From Acetobacteraceae bacterium (GTDB taxonomy: Bacteria; Pseudomonadota; Alphaproteobacteria; Acetobacterales; Acetobacteraceae), in contig DAHWBL010000123.1 of the NCBI GenBank assembly GCA_027323595.1, positions 1 to 11,367 on the forward strand: DNA of 11,367 nt. Reading direction: 5' to 3'. The notes beneath the pieces are model-generated. The model did no database searches. It worked only from the letters and a program-made list of their open reading frames with translations, and had not been told where the DNA came from. Made by a program: the position numbers and the translations under genes. This document shows, piece by piece, positions 6,731 through 11,367 of this stretch. Position 1 is the first letter of the stretch. Each line of letters opens with the position of its first letter.

Positions 6731-7647
6731 GCGCGCCGTTCGTCGTTCCTTCGCCGAACGCAACGGCGCACATCGCGCTGTCGGATGGCAGCGCGATCAT
6801 TGTGCGCCGGCATGGAAATCCGGATGGGCCGCGGTTGTATTTCAGCCATGGAAACGGGTTCGCAGCGGATGCGTATTTTCCGTTCTGGAAGGAGCTGCTA
6901 GGCGGTTTTGATATCGTTTTGTTTGATTTTCGCAATCATGGCTGGAACGAGCGCAGCGATCCGGCGCGGCATCGCTATGCGCAGATGGTGCATGATCTCG
7001 ATGCGGTGGTGACCCAGGCCGAGGCCGCGTTTGGCTACAAGCCGGCTGTTGGCGTGTTTCATTCGATGTCCGCGCGCACCGCGATGAAGCATGCCGTCGA
7101 GCTTGGCTGGAGGTGGCGGGCGCTGGTGTTGTTCGATCCGCCGAACGTTCCACCGGCTTCGCATCCTCTTTATCCGGCCATGGAGATTTTCGAACAGCGG
7201 CTGGTGGCCTGGGCGGGAATGCGTCGGGAATTATTTGCCGATCCGTCCGAGCTGGCGGCGGAATATCATCGCTCGCGCACCAGCAGTGCGTGGGTCGCGG
7301 GCGCGCAGGAGCTGATGGCGCAATCGGTGTTGCGCAAGGACGCGGATGGTTGGCGGCTGGTGTGCGCGCCGGCGCTGGAAGCCGCCATCTACGGTGAAGC
7401 GACGACGCTCAATCTATGGCCGATGGCGTCGCAGTTCGGTGGTCCCACCAAGCTGATCGGTGCTGATCCGCAGATGAAGGGCGGGCCGGCGACGGGGCCG
7501 GCGAACCGGGCGCTTGGTCTTGAAAACGGATTTGATTACGTGTCGGTTCCGGGTACCGGGCATCTGCTGCAGATCGAGCGGCCGGAGCAATGTCTTGCCG
7601 AGATGCTCGGGTTTCTGCGGCAAAATGATATTCATCCGGCCGGATAG
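6727..7647 (+). CDS. Alpha/beta hydrolase with atypical nucleophile elbow
   Basis: This 306-residue alpha/beta hydrolase has the oxyanion loop SHGNGF (40-45) and a strand and loop at DIVLFDFRNHG (62-72). The candidate nucleophile S113 sits in FHSMSA (111-116), a candidate acid is D247 in LIGADPQM, and the catalytic His H279 is in GTGHLLQIERPE (276-287). The triad is therefore complete, but the elbow reads F-H-S-M-S instead of G-x-S-x-G, with both glycines replaced. There is no signal peptide, so it acts in the cytoplasm. It starts in an ATGA overlap with the CoA ligase gene and is the last gene of the + strand operon. It could hydrolyse a thioester, a lactone or a C-C bond made in the pathway; the sequence does not tell which. 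Confidence 0.87.
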   Translation: MSAPFVVPSPNATAHIALSDGSAIIVRRHGNPDGPRLYFSHGNGFAADAYFPFWKELLGGFDIVLFDFRNHGWNERSDPARHRYAQMVHDLDAVVTQAEAAFGYKPAVGVFHSMSARTAMKHAVELGWRWRALVLFDPPNVPPASHPLYPAMEIFEQRLVAWAGMRRELFADPSELAAEYHRSRTSSAWVAGAQELMAQSVLRKDADGWRLVCAPALEAAIYGEATTLNLWPMASQFGGPTKLIGADPQMKGGPATGPANRALGLENGFDYVSVPGTGHLLQIERPEQCLAEMLGFLRQNDIHPAG

Positions 7648-7649
7648 AA

Positions 7650-7669
7650 GCGGGCGCGGTCAGGCCCGC
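7650..7669. terminator. Weak GC hairpin between convergent operons
   Basis: GCGGGC (7650-7655) and GCCCGC (7664-7669) form a perfect 6-bp stem with an 8-base loop at the junction of the two convergent operons. It starts 2 bases after the alpha/beta hydrolase stop and runs into the last codons of the opposing ligase gene. No T-run follows on either strand, so it is at best a weak bidirectional terminator or an RNA-end stabiliser. Confidence 0.25.
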
Positions 7670-9303
7670 CCGGCCGCCAGCGCGAGGCGAATGGCGCGGC
7701 GGTCGATCTTGAGCAGGGTCGTGCGGGGCAATTGGGCCACGAACTCGATCTTTTCGGGAACCTTGTAGCCGCCCAGGATTTTGACGCGATCCTTCAGCGC
7801 GAGCACAAGCGCATCGTCGGCGGTGGCGCCCGCGCGCACCACGACCTGGGCGTGCGGCACGGTGAGGCCGGTGGTGCTCGTGACGGCAACGACAGCGGCC
7901 TCCAGCACGGCGGGATGCGCAGTGATGGCCGCCTCGATCTCGATCGGCGAGACCCACAGGCCTTTGACCTTGAACACGTCGTCCTCGCGGCCGGCGAACC
8001 AGAAAAATCCATCCTTGTCGACGTACAGATTGTCGCCGGTGATGGTCCATGGTCCGATGAAGGTTTCGCGCGATTTGTCGAATTTGCGCCAGTAGAAAAA
8101 GCAGGATGTGTTGCTCTTCACCCAGACCTGGCCTGGAATTTCCGGCTCGACGATGTCGTTTCCGTCGGCATCGACCAGGCGGATTTCGTAGCCGAACACG
8201 GGTTTGCCAAGGCTGCCGCGGCGCGACTGTCCGGGGCGGTTGGCGATCCATTCGTAGGTGACCTCGGCGCTGCCGATGGAGTCGAAAATCTCCACGCCGA
8301 ACAATTCGTTGAAGCGCTCGAACAAGGATGGCGGCATCTTTTCGGATGCGCTCACCACCATTTCCACGCTGCTGAAATCCGAGCGCGGTTGGGCGGTGGC
8401 GCGATGCTCGACGAGCAGCTTGATGATGGTGGGAACGGTGATGAGCTTGCTGACCCGCGCGCGGTCGATGGCGGTGAGAAGTGCGGCCGGGTCTGGCGCC
8501 TGGCGCTGGATGACCGCGGTGGCGCCGACGCTGAGCGGGATCAGCACGCCGGGCCACAGACCGTGGGTGAAATATTTGCGTGAGGTGGCGAAGACCACGT
8601 CATGGGCGCGGTAGTTCCAGAAGGCGCCCTGTCGTGCCGGGACCACGATGAAATCATGGGTGAGATGGACGATGCCCTTGGCGGTGCCGGTGGTGCCGCC
8701 GGAATAGAACATGTAGCAGATGTCGTTGCGGTGGGCCTGGTGCGCGGGTGGATCGGCCTGGGTGGCGAGCAGTTGGGCGATGGTGGTGACGATGCGCGGC
8801 GGCTGGGCGGGTGTGGCTTCGCCGCGGATGATGACATGTTCCAAAGAAATGGGAAGATGGCTGGTGATTTCAGCAAGTTTGCCAAGCTGTTCGGCGTCGA
8901 TGAACAGCGCGCGGGCGGCGGTGTCATCGAGGAAATAGAGCAGTTCGGGGTGCTTGTAGAGATCGGAGACGACCGCGGGAACCACGCCGGCATGGATCGC
9001 GCCGAGCCAGACGGCGAGATATTCGACGCTGTCCGTGGCGAACAGCAATATCCGCTCACCAGGGCGCAGCCCGAGCGCGCGCAGGCCGGTGGCGGCGCGG
9101 GTGATGAGCGACCACAGATCGCGATAGGAGATCGGCACATCATCGACGATCAGCGCGGGCTTGTCGGCGGTGGTGTCGCGAAGATGGCGGGCGAACAGCT
9201 GTTCGCAACCGTTGAAATATTCAGGGATCGGTGGGTCCTGCCACGAGCGCCAGTCCGGCGGGTAGATTTGTTCGTCCAGTGGGGTTGCGGCGCGGTGGAT
9301 CAT
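7660..9303 (-). CDS. Benzoate-CoA ligase family protein (AMP-forming)
   Basis: This 547-residue ANL enzyme is closest in pattern to benzoate-CoA ligases, which activate benzoate-type acids to CoA thioesters. Motifs in order are the phosphate loop YSGGTTGTAKG (200-210), SIGSAEVTYEW (342-352), TGDNLYVDKDGFFWFAGRED (422-441) and the family hinge FKVKGLWVSPIEIE (444-457). The C-terminal lysine loop is LPRTTLLKIDRR, with K532; LLK replaces the usual TGK. ATG 9303 is chosen because GGGTGA lies 7 bases upstream and it starts just after the transporter stop; ATG 9339 would overlap that gene and has no ribosome binding site. The gene lies 7 bp downstream of an anion transporter gene, which suggests uptake and trapping of an aromatic acid. 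The exact acid could be benzoate, a hydroxybenzoate or a heteroaromatic acid. Confidence 0.92.
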   Translation of the reverse strand: MIHRAATPLDEQIYPPDWRSWQDPPIPEYFNGCEQLFARHLRDTTADKPALIVDDVPISYRDLWSLITRAATGLRALGLRPGERILLFATDSVEYLAVWLGAIHAGVVPAVVSDLYKHPELLYFLDDTAARALFIDAEQLGKLAEITSHLPISLEHVIIRGEATPAQPPRIVTTIAQLLATQADPPAHQAHRNDICYMFYSGGTTGTAKGIVHLTHDFIVVPARQGAFWNYRAHDVVFATSRKYFTHGLWPGVLIPLSVGATAVIQRQAPDPAALLTAIDRARVSKLITVPTIIKLLVEHRATAQPRSDFSSVEMVVSASEKMPPSLFERFNELFGVEIFDSIGSAEVTYEWIANRPGQSRRGSLGKPVFGYEIRLVDADGNDIVEPEIPGQVWVKSNTSCFFYWRKFDKSRETFIGPWTITGDNLYVDKDGFFWFAGREDDVFKVKGLWVSPIEIEAAITAHPAVLEAAVVAVTSTTGLTVPHAQVVVRAGATADDALVLALKDRVKILGGYKVPEKIEFVAQLPRTTLLKIDRRAIRLALAAGRA

Positions 9304-9310
9304 TGGTGGT

Positions 9311-9316
9311 TCACCC
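9311..9316 (-). promoter_or_regulatory. Ribosome binding site of the benzoate-CoA-ligase-like gene, overlapping the upstream stop
   Basis: On the minus strand GGGTGA lies 7 bases before ATG 9303, and its TGA is the stop codon of the transporter gene. This links translation of the two genes and supports 9303 over 9339 as the start. Confidence 0.6.
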
Positions 9317-10576
9317 GGCGCGGTCCTGTTTGGAACCATCGAGCATGGAAAGTGAAAGTTCGCGATCGAGCGAGCCGACGATCAGGCCGAAGGAGCCGCA
9401 GCCGAACACCAGTGCCACGCCGGCGGTGACCAGCAGCGGCACCGCGAAATTGCCGGAGGCGGAGATGAGCAGGCCGGTGATGATCGGCGCGAAGGAGCCA
9501 CCCACGTTGCCGCCGAAATTCTGCAATGACACCAGCGAGGAGACGATGTTGGGTGGCGCGACATCGATCGGCATCGAGTTCACCGAGGCGGTCGCGAGGC
9601 TCATCGCGCCGACCGCGCTGGTGAGCAGTGCGATGGCAAGCGTGGTGTCCTGTGCGTAGGCGCCGAGCACGGTGAAGATGGTTGCCGCGAGCAGGCCGCC
9701 GACGGCGAAGCCCTTGCGCACACGGGTGACCCGGCAGCCTTTGCGAATGAGATGGTCGCCGGCCCAGCCGCCGAGGACGACGCAGATGGCACCGACGAGA
9801 AACGGAATAATGCCGACCAGGCCGGTGGTTTGGATGGACATGTGCCGCTGCAGCACGAGGTAGCCCGGCAGCCAGGTGGCGAACACATAGTAGATGTAGA
9901 GATAGCCAGCCTGGCCGAGCATGATGCCCCAGGTGGTGCGATAGCGCAGCAGCGTGGACCAGCGAATTCCCGATGGAGGATGGCCCGCCGAGGCCACCAT
10001 GGCGGTGGTGTTGGTGCGATAGACGGCGAACCACCAGACGATCCAGAGCAGGCCGATGCCGCCGGTGATCAGAAATGTGCCGATCCAGCCGGCATAGACA
10101 TACACCGCCGAGGAAAGCGGGATGCCCACCATCAGGCCGATCTTGTTGCCGGAAAAAAATGTGCCCACGATGGTGGCGCGTTGTTCCTTCGGGAAGTTTT
10201 CGCGAATCACCTGCGCGCCCGAAGGGATCATGGGGCCTTCGCCGATGCCCACCAGCCCGCGCAGGAACGCGAGCGGCACGAACTGCATGGTCAGCCCGCA
10301 CAGCATCGTGCCGAGGGACCACAGGCCGACGCCGAGCGGAAAGGCGATGCGCGCGCGGACCTTGTCCGCGAACGGGCCCGAGGCGAGCAGCGCGACGGTG
10401 AAGCTCCAGTTGAAAATGGAAAACAGCAGGCCCAGGGCGGCCGGAGTGAAATGCCCGCTTTTGATCAGGGTGGGGCCGACCACGGAAAGATTGACCCGGC
10501 TGATATAGGCGAGTGCCTGCGAGCTGGCGAGCAGCACCACCAACTGATATTGATATGAACGCGAAACGAGATGCAT
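9311..10576 (-). CDS. MFS transporter, anion:cation symporter (ACS) type
   Basis: This 421-residue membrane protein has about twelve hydrophobic segments and no cleavable signal. The N-terminal ISRVNLSVVGP (25-35) matches the ACS-family signature (R-x-N-L-S-x-x-x-P). GIGEGPMIPSGAQVI (110-124), followed by NFPKEQRAT and GTFFSGNKIG, matches the family's TM4-TM5 region. ACS members carry organic anions such as phthalate, 4-hydroxyphenylacetate, hexuronates or tartrate with protons. Its partner, 7 bp downstream, is a benzoate-CoA-ligase-like gene, so an aromatic carboxylate is the likely cargo. ATG 10576 is chosen because GGAG lies 8 bases upstream and the product then begins like other ACS proteins. 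The in-frame GTG 10618 adds residues with no transporter character and lacks a site. An upstream 18-codon frame with a very strong ribosome binding site may influence expression. Confidence 0.9.
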   Translation of the reverse strand: MHLVSRSYQYQLVVLLASSQALAYISRVNLSVVGPTLIKSGHFTPAALGLLFSIFNWSFTVALLASGPFADKVRARIAFPLGVGLWSLGTMLCGLTMQFVPLAFLRGLVGIGEGPMIPSGAQVIRENFPKEQRATIVGTFFSGNKIGLMVGIPLSSAVYVYAGWIGTFLITGGIGLLWIVWWFAVYRTNTTAMVASAGHPPSGIRWSTLLRYRTTWGIMLGQAGYLYIYYVFATWLPGYLVLQRHMSIQTTGLVGIIPFLVGAICVVLGGWAGDHLIRKGCRVTRVRKGFAVGGLLAATIFTVLGAYAQDTTLAIALLTSAVGAMSLATASVNSMPIDVAPPNIVSSLVSLQNFGGNVGGSFAPIITGLLISASGNFAVPLLVTAGVALVFGCGSFGLIVGSLDRELSLSMLDGSKQDRAG

Positions 10577-10584
10577 CAGCCCGG

Positions 10585-10588
10585 CTCC
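10585..10588 (-). promoter_or_regulatory. Ribosome binding site of the ACS-type transporter gene
   Basis: GGAG on the minus strand lies 8 bases before ATG 10576 and favours that start over GTG 10618. It is clearly weaker than the AAGGAGG found farther upstream at 10772-10778. Confidence 0.55.
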
Positions 10589-10705
10589 GGTGAGGGTGCG
10601 CGCGTGAAGCAGGGGCACCGTGGCGCGACTGTCGGACGAGCCATGACGAGGCGCAAGCGAGGAATGGGTGGCGTCATTGAGGCGGGCGTGAGCAGGTGCG
10701 GCAGG

Positions 10706-10762
10706 CTATTGCGGCCGGTCGGCCGGGCGTTGCCGGCGGGTGGCGTGCCAAAGGCTGATCAC
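10706..10762 (-). CDS. Possible 18-codon leader peptide upstream of the transporter
   Basis: GTG 10762 opens an 18-codon frame (MISLWHATRRQRPADRPQ) ending at TAG 10706-10708. It is preceded by AAGGAGG with a 9-base spacer, by far the best ribosome binding site on either strand of this intergenic region. The frame lies 128 bases before the transporter gene (stop codon to ATG) and is in the same phase as it. The peptide is Arg- and Pro-rich and matches no family I know. A leader peptide or attenuator is possible, as is a remnant of an older start broken by the TAG. It may also be chance in GC-rich DNA. Only the strength of the site makes it worth listing. Confidence 0.3.
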   Translation of the reverse strand: MISLWHATRRQRPADRPQ

Positions 10763-10771
10763 GAGTTTCTT

Positions 10772-10778
10772 CCTCCTT
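10772..10778 (-). promoter_or_regulatory. Strong Shine-Dalgarno with no annotated gene behind it
   Basis: On the minus strand the sequence reads AAGGAGG, 9 bases before GTG 10762. A site this close to the ideal is uncommon in the window and serves only the 18-codon frame. Confidence 0.5.
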
Positions 10779-10790
10779 GTCGAAGCTGCC

Positions 10791-10819
10791 ATTATTGGAC
10801 AGGGTGAAAAAAACATCCA
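10791..10819 (-). promoter_or_regulatory. Weak candidate promoter for the transporter operon
   Basis: On the minus strand AATAAT (10791-10796) matches five of six bases of TATAAT. With a 17-base spacer the -35 position holds TGGATG, three of six for TTGACA. It lies just upstream of the strong Shine-Dalgarno, so the position is sensible, but the -35 is poor and the call rests on little. Confidence 0.2.
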
Positions 10820-10912
10820 GTCATTTTGACGCCGCCGGCACCGCGTGGCGGGGGCGTGTGCGTGGCGGCTGGCGCGCTTGACGCAACGGCCCCGGATCGG
10901 GTTGTTGGAGCG

Positions 10913-11367
10913 ATGGCGATACCTCCGGCGGCGTTCGTGTTCACCGTGTTTCTGGCGGCCCTGGTGGGCATGCCGGCGCTGTCGATCGACATGAGTTTGC
11001 CCGGCCTGTCGGTGATCACCGCCGCGTTGGGCGCGCCGGCGGCGTCGGGAAGCCTGATGTTGACGACCCTGCTTGCGGGGTTCGGTGGCGCGCAGCTCGC
11101 CTTCGGGCCGGTGTCGGACCGGTTCGGGCGGCGGCCGGTTTTGCTCGTTGGGCTCGCGACCTTTGCGATCGCGGGCGGAATGTGCGCGCTGTCGGACGGG
11201 TTTGCCTGGCTGCTGGTGGCGCGCGCGCTGCAGGGCATCGGGGCGGCGGCGGGCACGGTGCTGGCGTTCGCGATGGTGCAGGATTGCTTCGAGGGCGAGG
11301 CGGCGCGGCGGCGCATCGCGACGATCAACACGGTGATGGCGCTGGCACCCATCGTCGCGCCGATCAT
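10913..11367 (+). CDS. Bcr/CflA-type drug efflux MFS transporter, N-terminal part (cut by right edge)
   Basis: The frame is open to the right edge, giving 151 codons. The product begins MAIPPAAFVFTVFLAAL and shows IDMSLPGL in the first membrane segment, MFS motif A as FGPVSDRFGRRPVLLVGL (about residues 64-81), and ARALQGIGAAAGTVLA (about 103-118) with VQDCF and IVAPI following. This order is typical of the DHA1 Bcr/CflA group, which exports drugs or metabolites with proton antiport. ATG 10913 matches the family N-terminus, but GGAG lies only 2 bases before it. GTG 10862 or 10856, in the same open frame (stop at 10805-10807), are alternatives that add a short polar leader. It is divergent from the ACS-type transporter and may be unrelated to the catabolic genes, or may export toxic intermediates. 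Confidence 0.88.
   Translation, partial: MAIPPAAFVFTVFLAALVGMPALSIDMSLPGLSVITAALGAPAASGSLMLTTLLAGFGGAQLAFGPVSDRFGRRPVLLVGLATFAIAGGMCALSDGFAWLLVARALQGIGAAAGTVLAFAMVQDCFEGEAARRRIATINTVMALAPIVAPI

Larger units (their letters stand above)
10577..10912. promoter_or_regulatory. Divergent intergenic region between two MFS genes
   Basis: These 336 bases separate the leftward transporter operon from the rightward Bcr/CflA-type gene and should hold promoters for both. What can be seen is a short AT-rich stretch with a run of seven A (about 10791-10828), a strong minus-strand Shine-Dalgarno at 10772-10778 with an 18-codon frame, and a small hairpin CGGCC-GGTC-GGCCG at 10712-10725 just outside the end of that frame. 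I see no clear operator palindrome longer than five base pairs per arm, no regulator gene and no tRNA or known riboswitch pattern. Confidence 0.5.

Noticed and set aside
10576..10677. 33-codon - strand frame whose TGA overlaps the transporter ATG
   Set aside because: It has no ribosome binding site and no recognisable product. The overlap is likely chance.
10792..11367. Open - strand frame at the right edge
   Set aside because: The + strand here encodes a clear Bcr/CflA transporter with MFS motif A. The minus frame is Ala/Pro/Thr-rich with no motif.

Overview
The window is a GC-rich stretch from a proteobacterium. The gene families and codon use suggest an alphaproteobacterium, possibly Acetobacteraceae-like, but nothing here fixes the taxon. 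It holds ten protein genes, two of them cut by the window edges. There are no rRNA or tRNA genes, transposases, CRISPR arrays or phage genes that I can see.

Positions 3 to 7647 (+ strand) hold a tightly packed catabolic operon of eight genes. In order they are: the C-terminal end of a CoxG-like SRPBCC protein; the FAD subunit and the [2Fe-2S] subunit of a molybdenum hydroxylase (xanthine/CO dehydrogenase family); a single-domain cupin; a metal-dependent amidohydrolase of the deaminase/chlorohydrolase group; a UbiD-family decarboxylase; an AMP-forming acid-CoA ligase; and an alpha/beta hydrolase. Five of the seven junctions are 4-base ATGA or slightly longer overlaps. The only real gaps are 59 bp before the UbiD gene and 22 bp before the ligase. 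The molybdopterin-binding large subunit is not in the window and presumably lies upstream.

Positions 7660 to 10576 (- strand) hold a second two-gene operon that converges on the first with a 12-bp gap. It encodes an ACS-type MFS organic-anion transporter followed by a benzoate-CoA-ligase-family enzyme. Together they look like an uptake and CoA-activation module for an aromatic acid.

Positions 10577 to 10912 form a 336-bp intergenic region. It carries a very strong Shine-Dalgarno followed by an 18-codon reading frame upstream of the transporter. From 10913 to the right edge a Bcr/CflA-type drug efflux MFS gene runs on the + strand and is cut by the edge.

My reading is that the window encodes an uncharacterised pathway for an aromatic or N-heteroaromatic acid. 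Uptake would be by the MFS carrier, with CoA activation by one or both ligases, ring hydroxylation by the Mo enzyme, decarboxylation by the UbiD enzyme, and ring or side-chain hydrolysis by the cupin, amidohydrolase and alpha/beta hydrolase. The families are secure; the substrate and the order of steps are inference.
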